Source: Plantago ovata (lineage: Eukaryota; Streptophyta; Magnoliopsida; Lamiales; Plantaginaceae). From it: a stretch of 64,000 nt of DNA. Within the stretch, counting starts at the first letter, position 1. The number at the start of each line of letters is the position of its first letter. The stretch is from the NCBI GenBank assembly GCA_028274465.1, contig CM051457.1:49260362-49324361 (forward strand), in the 5' to 3' direction. Below the pieces are notes generated by a model that was given only the letters and a program-made list of their open reading frames with translations, did not search any database and was not told the origin of the DNA. Shown one piece after another: positions 12,169 through 23,633 of this stretch. The position numbers were made by a program, and so were the translations under genes.

Positions 12169-13455
12169 TGATGACAGTGTATTTTACACTATCATTCGGG
12201 TCTTTTTCACCAATTTAGCTATCCTCTTGCATGCATTTTAGTGCATTTTGTTAGAATAGTGTCACCGTTTCCATTTCTTTTGTTATTTTCAGGTTTTAGG
12301 TGAAAATCGCACTTTTGGATATAAATCATGGTGAAACAATGAAGTTCTGGTGCAACGAGATTACCCGTGGTGTGTCAAGGAGTACCGGGACGATTTTCCA
12401 GGCTAAAAGACCTAGTTTCGGAGCTCAAAACCGTGCCAAGGGCCAAAATCGAAGATCCGAAGGAAGAAAAGGCACGGGCAACTCTCTACCCGTACCAGGC
12501 GCACCGCCTGGTGTCCGACGATCCGCCGCGTACCAGGCGGTCCGTCGGGGAGCTGCCGACAGCAACTATATATATTTGTAAAAGCTGCAAATTTTTATAT
12601 CTTTCATCATTATTTTGCAGACTTAAACCCTAGAGCTTGTTCGGGGTATTTTTTTCTCTTAGAACCATTGTTTCTTAGGATTTTGGAGCTTTGAGTAGAG
12701 ATTTGGACATTGATCTCACCTTGCTAGATCTTTGTGAGTTTAGCAATTCACCGGAGATTGACAACCTTTGGTGGTAACTTTGTATCTCACAATTTCTGCT
12801 ATTTATCTTTCAATTCAACTATGTTTTCTTATATGATTTCTATTGTTGTTTTATGATTTTGATATGAGTAGCTAAACATCTAGTTGGTGATAGTATGTAA
12901 ATTCGTAGCTAGGGTTCATATTATGCATGATTGAGTTTCTGAGTCTTTTACTTGTTTTATTGTTATATTCGAATCTTTGATCCGACTAAGCCAATATCTT
13001 CGTAGAAAAGTGTTAGAAACACTAGGACAATTCAAGATCATCGTTTTCAATATATTCAATTACAAGTACTGCTTGAACTAAGACTGACAACCTTAGTCAA
13101 GTATTAGTATAGATAGGAAGCTTTCAAAATACACGTCTACAAATCTCTTTTTGGTGTTTGTTAATTCGAATTACTTTTAAAGTAGTACGAGTTGCACTTT
13201 CATGCATAATTAGAACTTGATGCTTAGAATGAGCATACTATCACCAGTTCCCATCATATATTGTTAAGTCAAGCTAAGTCAAATTTGTTTTCGGAATTTA
13301 TATAGTTAGTTATTTAGTTAAAGCTAGTTAAGTCCCTAGAGATCGACACTCGAGATCATCTTACCTCTGCACTACGTGTTTTGTATAGTTGTGAGTTGTC
13401 CTTTGGCTAAAACAAATTTATTTGATTGTTTCGTGTCTGACAATCTCGTTCATCA
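12169..13455 (+). repeat. LTR1 of E2
   Basis: This is a 1,287-base LTR with TG and CA ends. It contains a GC-rich block (about 12,490-12,545), a TATA run (about 12,566-12,575) and a transcribed-type region. It ends at CGTTCATCA, followed by the primer-binding site AATTGGCACCGTTGCCGGGG at 13,456-13,475. Its second half is the reverse complement of the E1 LTR portions, so E1 and E2 are one family. Confidence 0.85.
12490..12575 (+). promoter_or_regulatory. LTR1 promoter: GC-rich palindromic block plus TATA box
   Basis: A GC island (TACCAGGCGCACCGCCTGGT, then CCAGGCGGTCCG) lies about 25 bases before CTATATATATTTG. The first motif is itself a palindrome. The same arrangement is seen in LTR2 at 16,015-16,085. 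The position before a TATA box suggests a promoter-proximal element, but function is inferred from sequence alone. Confidence 0.5.
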
Positions 13456-13589
13456 AATTGGCACCGTTGCCGGGGACTATAACTCCTTTTTACTCTTTAG
13501 CTTGTTTATATTTTTAGCATTCAATTTCCAGAATTTAGTAGTTTAGTTTGTTTCCCTTTGATACTCACTTGATTCGTTTCAGGTAGATT

Positions 13590-15465
13590 ATGCGAAGCAC
13601 GAGATCTAGTGGAATTCCTCTTGCGGAGATTGATAGGTATATCATCAAAGGAAGCGAGATAGTGCTAGAGTTGAGGTAGTGGAGGAAGATTTCTCTGATT
13701 CTCTGCAGGAGATTTTTAAGCAACCTGATTGTTGGGAAGGTTTTGTGATGGCTCGCCCACTCTTGAAATCATGGGTTCAACCCAATCAGGAACGGATGAG
13801 AGGTCCGGCTATTGTTCTTTCTGCTACAACTCGTGATTTGGAGATTAAGAATCACATGTTCCAGCAGCTTCCGAAGTTCTACGGGTTGGCTAGGGAGGAT
13901 GTCATGGGATTCTTGAATGACATTGAGGATTTCATCAACAATCTCCCAAGGCCTGGAGCTGGGATTACGGATGATGAGCTGAGGATGAAGGTCTTTGATA
14001 TGGGTCTTGGTGATAAATCAAAGGCATGGTTAGGCTCTCTGGAAGCTGGATCACTTGAAACCTGGGCTAAGGTGTTTTCTGCTTTAATGGAGAAATATTT
14101 TCCCCATACTCTTACTACCGCGCTGAAGGCGCAAATCAGTGGTTTCAAGCAAGACTATGATGAGACCATCTACACTGCTCTCGAGAGGTTCAAGGACCTA
14201 TGAACAAGTGCCCACATCATGGGATGGAACTTTCTGATCTTGTACAACACTTCTACAATGGGCTCACATATGAGAGACAACAGGTTGTGGATTTCCAATG
14301 CCGAGGAAATATCTGGGAGGAGACCGTCGAAGATGTGTGGGCGTGTTTTGAAAGGCTCGCGAAGGGATCTCAGTTCAAGGATCCAAGGGGCATGCGCACG
14401 AGGCGTTTAGTTGAAGCTCCAACAAAACCCGAGGTGCAGTTGAACGGTGTGAGTGGGGATAGGTTTGATGGCTTTGCCCATGAGATGAGGCAGGCTCTTA
14501 AGAGCTCAATGGGGCAGCCTCTTTCCAATGAAGTTTGCAGGGTATGCAAGAACTATGGGCATGGGGCTCATATGTGTAGGTCTGATCTAGCAAACGATGG
14601 TGTTTATTGGGTAGAAGCAGGAGAAGAAGAGGTGTTTGCTGCAGAATTTGGGGAGGCTATCTATGGGCAAGATGGTAGGAATCCGCGTGGTGGATATTGG
14701 AAGAAGGGGCTCCGAATCAACCAAGGTTATGCACCTCAGAACCAGACCTATGGACCTAACCAAGACCGTAGTAATCTCAACTACGGTAATGATCATTGTG
14801 AGAACCCTCCCCCTAGAACCGAAGCACCTAAGTCCAAGTCAGCTGCTCTCTTGGACACTTTGCAGAAGATGGTCGATGATACCCAGCGGTTTATGAAGAT
14901 GTATGAGGAAGATTCGGAGAAGACGAGGGTTAGGCTTGATCAATTGGAGGCAAGTACTAGGCTTGCTCACCAAAAGATGCAAGAGCTGATCGACCGTGGA
15001 GCAAGTAGGGAGCAGAGGAAGTTGCCCAGCAACATGGAGAAGTCGATGTCGATAACCTTGGTAGGAGACCTTCCCGTGGAGATCACCATTAAGAGGGTTG
15101 CTGAGTGCAAGTGTTGTGCACAAGGTGAGCCTCCTTTGGCCAAGGAGGAAGACAAGGGACTGGGATTCGATGTGAGTGATGAGGAGGAGGAAGATTCCGA
15201 ACCAATCCTTGATAGCTTTGATGTTAAGGTTGGCCTCGATGATATCCATGCTACACTAGATATGGGAGCATTCTCTAATGTTCTCCCAATGAATCTGTAT
15301 GAGAAGAGTGGTCTAGGGAAGCTAGAGGAGCACAAGGCCATTGTGCAACTGGTGGATGGTTCCTTTGTGAGGCCGGAATGTTTTGTTCGAAATGTCTCTA
15401 TGAGGATTGCTGGCACTTCTGTTTACACCAGTTTCGTGGTGATTCCAGCATCGCGGTGTGGGATG
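13590..15465 (+). pseudogene. gag-protease region of E2
   Basis: The coding text starts at an ATG at 13,590, about 115 bases after the primer-binding site. The gag core spans about 13,800-14,420 (WLGSLEAGSLETWAKVFSAL, FYNGLTYERQQ). A knuckle-like CRVCKNYGHGAHMC follows at about 14,537-14,578. A coiled-coil acidic linker leads to a retropepsin-like domain at about 15,215-15,465 with DMGAFSNVLPMNLYEKSGL. The second LTR follows immediately. This gag differs clearly from that of E1, although the LTRs belong to the same family. It is a fossil with few breaks. Confidence 0.75.
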
Positions 15466-16970
15466 TGATGACAGTGTTTTTTACACTATCATTCGGTTCT
15501 TTTTCACCAATTTAGCTATCCTCTTGCGTGCATTTTAGTGCATTTTGTTCGAATAGTGTCACATTTCCATTTCTTTTGTTATTTTCAGGTTTTAGGTGAA
15601 AATCGCACTTTTGGATGTAAATCATGGCGAAACATTGAAGTTTTGGTGTAACAAGATCACCCGTGGTGTGCCAAGGAGTATCGGGACGTGTTTACACGCC
15701 AAAGACCAAGTTTCGGAGCTCAAAGCCGTGCCCAAGGCCAAGGAGAACATGAAAGATTCGAGATATCTTGTATGAGGCGGAAACAGTAGTTCATTCGAAG
15801 ATTTTGGAGCCTTTGAAGTGAAATCTGGAAGTTCCATTTGCATAGTCTCAGTATTTTGGGTACCAGTCTATCATACGATATTTGATTGGGATGAGGTCAC
15901 AACCTACGCATAGCTAACACGAAGAGCTATCCAACGGTGGGACTTACATGCCAATCCGATTTCGTACACGCCCGGAATCTCTGCTCGAACATAGAGGAAA
16001 AACTGGCAAACTTGATGCCCGTGCCAGGCGGACCGCCGCGTACCAGGCGGTCCGCCGGGGAGCTTCCGACAGCTATATATATAATTGTAAATGTTGTGAA
16101 TTTTCATATCTTACATCATAATTTTGCAGACATAAACCCTAGAACTTGTTCTGGGTATATTTCTCTTAGAGTCATTGTTTCTTATCGATTTTGGAGGTAG
16201 AGTAGAGATTTGGACATCAATTAATCTCACCTTGCTAGATCTTGTTAGTTTAGCAATTCACCGGAGATTGACAACCTTTGGTGGTAACTTTGTATCTCAC
16301 AATTCCTGCTATTTATCTTTCATTCACCATGTTTTCATTCATTATTGCTTTGATTATGATTGTTGATTGCGTTATTGATATGAGTAGCTAAGCATCTAGT
16401 TGGTGATAGTATGTAAATTCGTAGCTAGGGTTCATATTATGCATGATTGAGTTTCTGAGTCTTTTACTTGTTTAATTATCTTAATTCGATTCTTTGATCC
16501 GACTAAGCCAATATCTTCGTATGAAAGTGTTAGAAACACTAGGACAATTCAAGATCATCGATTCAATAATTATAATTATCAAGTACTGCTTGAACTAAGA
16601 CTGACAACCTTAGCCAAGTATTAGTATAGATAGGAAGCTTTCAAAATACACGTCTACAAATCTGTCTTTGGTGTTGTTAATTCGAATTACTTTTAAGGCA
16701 GTACGAGTTGCACTTTCATGCATAATTAGAACTTCATGCTTAGAATGAGCATACTATCACCAGCTCTCATCATATATCGTTAAGTCAAGCTAAGTAGAAT
16801 TTGTTTTCTGAATTTATATAGTTAGTTATTTAGTTAAAGCTAGTTTAGTCCCTCGAGATCGACACTCGAGGTCATCTTACCTCTACACTACGTGTTTTGT
16901 GTAGTTGTGAGTTGTCCTTTGGCTAAAACAAATTTATTTGATTGTTCGAGTCTGATAATATCGTTCATCA
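15466..16970 (+). repeat. LTR2 of E2
   Basis: This 1,505-base LTR has the same ends as LTR1. It matches LTR1 at both ends but carries an extra stretch of about 200 bases in its first third (about 15,750-16,010). A GC-rich block (CCAGGCGGACCGCC, 16,024-16,060) and a TATA run (16,073-16,083) occupy the same relative places as in LTR1. It is followed by a primer-binding site, TTGGCGCCGTTGCCGGGG (16,973-16,990). The divergence from LTR1 suggests old age. Confidence 0.85.
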
Positions 16971-18290
16971 AATTGGCGCCGTTGCCGGGGACTATTACTC
17001 CTTTTTACTCTTTAGCTTATTTATATTTTCAGCATTCAATTCTCAGAATTAGTAGTTTAGTTTGTGTCTGATAATTCAGATCTCCTTATCATATTTATCA
17101 TGTTTTCATATTCATATTCTGCGTATGCTATCTGTTTTACGATCATGAGTAACTGATTATCTTGTTGGTGGTAGTTTGGAAATCGATTCTTGTGGTTAAG
17201 ATTGCATGTTAGTTATGCTAAATATAAGTGCAACAACCTTAGGAAATCAATGCTTATGGTTGAGATTGCATGTTAGTTATGCTAAATATAAGTGCAACAA
17301 CCTTAGCTAGATTAGTTCCATACTACCACCTCATTGTCATCAAACTAACTACCAAGCTCTAGGGTTTACTCTCATCAACTTCACTTTCTTACCTCATTTC
17401 TTTCCCCCTATCTTTTTCAGCAAATTTATCTAATCTCCTCTTGGTTACCTTGCGTGCTTGCGCTCTCTGTATATTTTATTAGATTAGAGGATTTTTTCCT
17501 TGCAAGTTTTTTGTTATTCTTTTGTGGATTCTGCTCCTTGGTTTCTTGTTTCAACCTGTGCAGAAACTAGTTCCTCGTAAGGATGAGTATGCGAGCTTCT
17601 TTGACAAGGTATGTGCAACCTCGAGGGCCTTGCATAACATTGGACGAAGATTGCAAGGATTATGACTTTGATCCTTCGTACTACTCCATTGTTTCCACGT
17701 TTTCGAGTGGTGATGATCCAAGAGCGTTCTTAGACACGTTCGAGGAAGGTGTTTTGAGGATACCTCGTGAGAATGTGGAGGGGGTTATTTTATCACATGA
17801 GCAGCTTTGTATAGAGGATTTATGGGAGCCTTGAGATGGAGCGCTCAAGAATGGCTCAAAATCCCGCCGGCAAGATCATTGCACACTTGGGGTGAAATAA
17901 CCAACAAGTTTCTGGAACATTGGGATTGGGAATCACCTCCCGGTTCAAAGACATGGACGTCTCGTTTCGCTAGTCCGCCACCAGAAATTGACATAGCCAA
18001 TGTAGAGGAATGTGGTGAAGAATCTATTGATGAAGCCTCTTCAGTGCTTAGCTTGGATTCCACGTCCTTAATTGAGGATGTCAAGACTGTTGGTAAAGAA
18101 GAAGTCGTGGAGGAGGTGATGACTGAATCCATTGCTTCACCTGAGTCAGACAGTGTTGTCTTGAGTTGTGTTGAGATCGAGGAGCTACTCTCTGAAGATT
18201 TTGGTGTCTCTGAATTGACATGTTTGGATTCTATTGATATAGATTCTATTGCTACAGACACTCTTGATCATGACTCCTATGTTCTGGTCC
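16971..18290 (+). pseudogene. Second internal region with a gag fragment
   Basis: This region begins with a primer-binding site directly after LTR2, so it is a retroelement internal region. The coding text begins near 17,583 with MSMRASLTRYVQPRG and includes a gag-like block (LRWSAQEWLKIPPARSLHTW, ITNKFLEHW, about 17,830-17,925). A Glu/Ser/Asp-rich tail runs to about 18,290. The text differs from the E2 gag at 13,590, so it comes from another member of the group. It is a fragment, with no downstream pol before sequence of a different kind starts near 18,300. Confidence 0.6.
17179..17306. repeat. 64-bp tandem duplication
   Basis: Two units of 64 bases lie head to tail (17,179-17,242 and 17,243-17,306). 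Both contain GATTGCATGTTAGTTATGCT and end in GTGCAACAACCTTAG. They differ at only a few bases. The block lies in the untranslated leader of the second internal region. Confidence 0.9.
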
Positions 18291-18430
18291 ATGACATTAA
18301 TTTATAATATAATGAACAAGTCATGACATTCTACAGAAATCTTTACTCTTTTCATACAAAACTCTGATAAAGAATAAATGTTATCAATCAAACATAAACA
18401 AAAAGAACAACAGCCTTGAAATTATCTTAC
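18291..18430. other. Junction segment with a repeat of 21,577-21,655
   Basis: A stretch starting CATGACATTAATTTATAATA and continuing to AGAAATCTTTACTC reappears, slightly diverged, at about 21,577-21,655. The two copies bracket the decayed protease-like gene in direct orientation. No coding text is visible. Confidence 0.5.
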
Positions 18431-21387
18431 CAAATATCACCAAGATCATCTATAGCCCTTGCATCAAAGTCTCTTCTATTATCCAAATAATGGATCTTCT
18501 CAGTATCCAAATCAAATACAAAGCAGGCAAAATGTCTCTCTTCTTCGTAGAAATAAGGCATGAAAAACTATTAAAAAACAAAAAACATTATAAATAAATA
18601 AGAATTGTCATAAGAATTAGCATAAATGACTTAGTAAAAAAATATAATGATTTAAATCATACATGTTTCATAATTCAAATGTCGTCTAATAGCATTTCAT
18701 GTTTTAGAATAAAAGATGAATGATTTATCAATAAAGATCAAGAATTCAAAGATAAAATTACAAATTAAACTGTACTTAATAATAATCAAGTATTGTACCA
18801 AGCGAACTGTTTTCAACGATATAGATTGATTTGATTGACAATTTTTTTTCCACCCATATCTTCATACAACATGTCAATGAATCAATCTCTTTACTAGCAT
18901 TGAAATTTGCAGATGGCTGTGAAGCTGCAACTCTTGCCCAATGTCTCTGCGTGTATTAAATAAAAAACAATATCATGAACATTACCTACACTAAAACCTT
19001 TAATCATTTTCTAACAAACTTACATCTCAAACCGAATACTGAAGAAAAAAGTGAAACTTTAATAATGAAGTAAATTAACATTTCAACAACATACCGAGGT
19101 TGAAAGATCAAACCAGAATTTTCGATTACTATTGCCAGTCATACGAGTTTCAGTTTGATTGAGAATATATGCATAACAGTCAACGCATGAGGAGTAAATC
19201 ATCTTATCAAGACACAAGCTCAAAGCTTCTTCAGCACTAAAATACAATGTCTTGGAATATTCAGCGAATTTCAATTCCTTGCTGTTCAAAAATGACAAAA
19301 AGAAAATATTAAAAGAAAAAGAAATATATAAATTATTCAACATATTATAAACATAAAAAAATATAGTCTTAAAGACTTGCCTTCCGGTTTCACCCATGTA
19401 GAAGCAATAATCAGCTACTTGTTTTCGTAACTTTTTCATCTCTTTGAATGTAGATTTATACTTCTTCATTGCATTTGATGCAAAATAAATATTGATTACT
19501 ACGCCGCAATCAATTGTACAACCAACAACACCAAATTCAGAATGCTCATCAACTCTATTGGCTTCAAGTACTACAGTTCGAGCAATATCTACAACACCAG
19601 ATAGAATGGTTTTGTCTCCACCAGTTGCAAAAGTATCCAAACTAGTATTTTTATCGACTTCTTGTAAATGAGCCTTACAACTGTTTAAACCAAGATCAAC
19701 TGCACTACTTTCCATCTGTAAACTTTTCTCATGTTCATTACCAACAGAATTATTCACATCACAAGCATTATCATCAGATGACAAAGGCATCGTTAGCTTA
19801 GATATGTACTCTTTCACCAATTTGTCTACAATATCATAGACACTGGGATCTGTCCACCACCTCTGAGACTCGGGATTGGTACAACAAAGATGCTCAATGC
19901 TTACTTCACCATTGCGTAAAAGTCTTTGCAGGTGAGCATGAGTCACTACTTCTATGTCTCTCTTAAGAATTCTCCATGATGCATCCACATCCTAGAAACA
20001 AAACGGAATACTTATCATTATCTAAAATACTTACAAATCAGTAATTGAAAACTTACATATAAAAAACAATGAAAAAGTAAAACTTACATTAGCAGCAATC
20101 TTGTATATATCCTCATCAATCTGAGACACATCAGAAATCTTATACTTGATGAAACGATTCATAGATTCTTCAGCTACTTCATCTACAATTCTGGAAGGAG
20201 GTCTTTGAACATTTGACTTGGTGATAGGATAGTCAAGAACCATATTTGACCTTCCAAAACCACCATTCCTTTCTTTAGTAAACCTCTCATTCAATCTTGT
20301 ATAAGTCCAGTGTTGTATCAATGGCAGAGAATCAGGCTCCCGGTCACCTCGATAAGGGAACCTATGAAGATAGGAAATCAAGAGAACTGCAGCACATCCA
20401 TTCAGTTTCTTATGAAGCCTGTAACCTATTTTTAACCTCTCAACAGCATCACACAACCTATCAACTACAAAAGAACACCAATCAAGATCCTTGATAGAAT
20501 TCGTATCCTCAACAGCCTCAAGGAGCTTGTAATCAACAACATGACAAGTTGTTGGTGCAAAGAAAACCCCACAAAGATAAATGACAAACAGGCGTCTAAA
20601 CTCTTCACCACCATTCTTCAATTTCTTTATTCGAGCTAGAATATCTGTCAGCTTAATTTCACCATTTGAAGTAAGCTTGCATTCACTAAACGATTTCTTC
20701 CACCTCTCTTCCAGACGGCCACGGACAGTGGAAGCCTTCAAATTAATGATATCATCCTCTTCAACATCTCCCTCAACATCTGCTTCATCTTCAGACTCAT
20801 CTCTTTCATGTCCCACATGTTCATCTCCATCAACATCATCTTAATCATCTTCAACTTCATTTTCACTCATAACCTTCTTTGAAACTTTCTTCCTACATTT
20901 GGGTATACCTTTACTTGAGGAAAAATACTTCACCTTATGACCAGGATTCCTAGGCAACATAGCTATGTCATAAACGTCATCAGGTGTAATATGATAGCTG
21001 TTACCACTAACGGTCAGCTTTGAAGCAAAATAATCAAACCTCTCAAGAAGCCAAGGTATTATAGAAAGAGGATAATTTCTAAACTTCATAAGCAATATCC
21101 CTTCAAACACATAAAAATCACATCATTCTTCTGTAAATCAGTGAGAGAATTAACCAAATCAACCACCAAAGAAGGTGTGCACCCAGTTTTAACCAATTTA
21201 ACAACCAACTCATCATTCTTCTTGACAGAAATAACATGTTGTGAATTCTTCACCACTATATTTGGGTCACAAGGTTCGCTTCTAGACTTATCATCTACAA
21301 CAGTAGCTGATTTTGATGACATCTTTGTAACTTCTTTCTTTAAAATCACCACAGGCTTTTTGGATTGTTTGCTACTTTTGAACTTGC
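18431..21387 (-). pseudogene. Multi-exon gene remains resembling transposon-associated Ulp1-like (C48) protease genes
   Basis: On the minus strand the inferred exons are 20,088-21,387, 19,381-19,991, 19,095-19,281, 18,799-18,946 and 18,431-18,567. Junctions include AAT|GTAAGT, a GC-type donor (AAG|GCAAGT, intron 19,282-19,380) and CTCG|GTATGT, with normal AG acceptors; the first three junctions keep phase. The first exon encodes a Lys-rich segment, then IIPWLLERFDYFASKL and FRRLFVIYLCGVFFAPTTCH, typical of a plant family whose C-terminus is a Ulp1-type cysteine protease. The last exon reads ERHFACFVFDLDTEKIHYLD, like the His...Asp part of C48 peptidases. The catalytic Cys region is not present. 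It is a pseudogene: a one-base frame change near 21,110, an in-frame TAA at about 20,841-20,843, and a frame mismatch between the last two exons. An acceptor at 21,388 shows that more 5' exons existed. Whether this was a host gene or transposon cargo is unclear. Confidence 0.6.
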
Positions 21388-21861
21388 CTGCAGAATACAA
21401 AAAAGGAAGACAAAAGAAATCAACATTCAGACAATAACATAAAAAATGAACTATACATCTAAAACACTAAAAACGCAATGCTATCACCAACATCAATAAG
21501 AATCCAAATGGTGAAGTATCTAAAAACTGAATAGATTATATTAAAACCCTATAAATCTAATACATAATACTTACCATGACATTAATATATAATATAATGA
21601 ACTATATTCACTGAAATATGCATGTTAAAGAAATCTTTACTCATTTAATACAAAACTTACAGTTCAGCTAGAGAAAACTTACCTCACTAACAATGAAGTC
21701 AACAAAAAAATATGAACTATACAAAAACAAACCTATACTATCTATATACAGTTACGTCATAGTAACTACAAACAAAACACCAAAGGACTCATACAGAATA
21801 AACAAAAAAAAATGAACTATACAGAAACAAACCAATACTATCTATACAGTTAGCTCATAAT
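21388..21861 (-). other. AT-rich upstream part of the decayed gene, with a 45-bp duplication
   Basis: No open coding block is evident. Two splice-donor-like sites on the minus strand (ATG|GTAAGT near 21,574 and GAG|GTAAGT near 21,682) hint at lost 5' exons. A segment of about 45 bases starting ATGAACTATACA and ending ATACAGTTA occurs twice (about 21,712-21,757 and 21,811-21,852). The Copia LTR begins at 21,862. Confidence 0.5.
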
Positions 21862-23374
21862 TGTTGGTCCCTTTAAACAACAAGAAAAGACTAGAGGGGG
21901 GGGGGATAATAGTCTTTTCAAACTTTCGTCAAAAACTTTCTCAGCAAGGCCTTATTACTTTTTAGTAATGAGTTTGCTGATACTTAACTTTCTCAGCAAG
22001 TACTAGTTACTTTTCAGTAACGAGTTTTACTGGTACTTTAAAAACAGAGTGTGGAAGTCTTTATACAATAAGTGCTTTTCAAAGAGTGCTAGTTTCAGCA
22101 AGTGAGTAGAGTGACAGTGTACAATAGGTAAAGCTTGCTGAAAACTAAAAGCGGTAAAGTAAATCACACAAACACTTTTATAGTGGTATCTGAGAGTGGC
22201 GTAATCTCTCAACTAATCTACTTTGTCCTTTCTAGGACTGAATCCACTAAGATAAGCTTGAGGTTCCTTACAACACCTATCTATAATGATTCTTCAGAAA
22301 TCAACGCACACTTGCTTCGTTTCCAACCTAACTAGAGAACTACACCTTGTTCTCCACCAAACTTGGGACTTATAATCAGCAACACAATTCTTGATTAATT
22401 CCCCCTGAATTTCACGCCTGAAAAAGGGTGTTTATCAGTTAGAGAGGTTTGAGATGAGATGACTTGAGTATAACGTTCTCAGCTATAACAAGTTATCTAA
22501 GGAAACACAACTTGTGATACTTTTCAGTAAACAAGTTAAGTTGTTTCTAGTGTCAAGACTTGTTCTTGTTCGAAAGAAAGAACACTTAACTAATTTCTTA
22601 GCCGTGAATGTTCTACTTCTTCACAAGTAGCTTTTGTTTCAAGCTTAAGTCTTGAAACGGATCAATAGGCAGTAAAGAGTATGGAAGATTGAGTGTTTAA
22701 GCACAAGTGAGAGTTTGATCACGTTGTAGACACACTTCAACTGTTTGCCGGATGACCTCTATTTATAGTGAATCAAGGGAGCCGTTTGAATTTCAAATTC
22801 TAAGGCTTTGTTCCTTAAGATGTCACTATCTTGCTTTTGTACTTTCAGCAGCGTCCTTCATTTGTCTTCTAGTCTTCATGTTCTTCGCGTGCTTACTTTG
22901 CATTTAATGTTCATTTGAATCGAATTCAAATGTGAACGTTGGAGCCAAAATGCAAGTACTTTCAGCAAGGAGGTCACATATGTATTTCAGCAAGCGGTCA
23001 GTCTCAGTTTCAGCAAGCACAACCTACTCTGTCATATAAATTTTTACTTATGCGAGCCGTTGCTGAAAATCTCACTTTCTGAGCAACATGTGCCTTTGTA
23101 GATACCTTTTTCAGAATTCTTCTAAGTCTTCAGTCTTCGAATCTTCAAGTTTCTGAGCAGTTCTAGTGCTTCAATAGTTCATTTGTAAAAACAAAGTACA
23201 TCATCAGCAAACTAAAGCACCTAACTAGTACCTACACTAAGTCTTCAGCAAACGTTCCTACTTTACAATGTCCTTAAAATTCTAAATTCCTATGGACCTT
23301 AAGAGTACTAGTTACTGGACTTTCCTTAATTTAGCATGGTTAATTGCTCATCAAAATTACAAGTTTCCTAACAA
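21862..23374 (-). repeat. 3' LTR of Copia element BC
   Basis: This 1,513-base LTR reads TGTTAGGAAACTTG to CCTTTAAAGGGACCAACA-type ends on the minus strand. It carries a TATA box (22,759-22,768) and a G-run near the U5 end (about 21,896-21,906). Just outside its left-hand U3 start, at about 23,377-23,391, is a polypurine tract (AAAAAGGGAGAAAT on the minus strand). The LTR holds about thirteen TCAGCAA or TTGCTGA motifs. Confidence 0.9.
22759..22768 (-). promoter_or_regulatory. LTR TATA box (CTATAAATAG)
   Basis: The minus strand reads CACTATAAATAGAGGTCATC. The same box occurs at 43,219-43,228 (plus strand, element A), 50,757-50,766 (BC 5' LTR) and 58,862-58,871 (solo LTR). Conservation in four LTRs marks it as the family's core promoter. 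Confidence 0.7.
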
Positions 23375-23633
23375 ATTTCTCCCTTTTTGATGTCAGCAAT
23401 CCATGGCTAAATTAATTGTTACCCTTTTAGACGTTTCTGATATTAAATAAATCAATTGATTAATGCAAGCATACTTAAATAATAAAACAATAAGCATAAG
23501 TAGTTTGCATAATCAAAAACCAATAAGAGTCAAAAGTTTATTGTTGATAGTTATCTATCAGTAAGTTTAGAAGAAAGTTCAGAGATAACTAAAATAATCA
23601 GCAAACAAAACAAACAAAGCTTTTACAATGGAC

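Larger units (their letters stand above)
12169..18290 (+). mobile_element. Athila-family tandem E2: LTR, gag-protease, LTR, second gag piece
   Basis: This is a plus-strand Gypsy-family structure made of LTR1 (12,169-13,455), an internal region with gag and protease (13,590-15,465), LTR2 (15,466-16,970) and a second internal region with a different gag piece (16,971-18,290). Both LTRs begin TGATGACAGTGT and end CGTTCATCA, and each is followed at once by its own primer-binding site. An LTR-internal-LTR-internal tandem points to recombination between related elements, or to one element joined to another. No reverse transcriptase is present between the LTRs, which fits the non-autonomous Athila relatives known in plants. 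It is old and broken, with at least a few breaks. Confidence 0.75.

Noticed and set aside
17845-18261. Long minus-strand open frame opposite the second gag piece
   Set aside because: It mirrors the Ser/Glu-rich plus-strand coding text. Such low-complexity coding often leaves an open opposite frame.
22135-22335. Open frame of 66 codons, repeated almost unchanged at 50,147-50,347
   Set aside because: Both copies fall in the Copia LTR, antisense to the element. Shared ancestry of the LTR explains the match.
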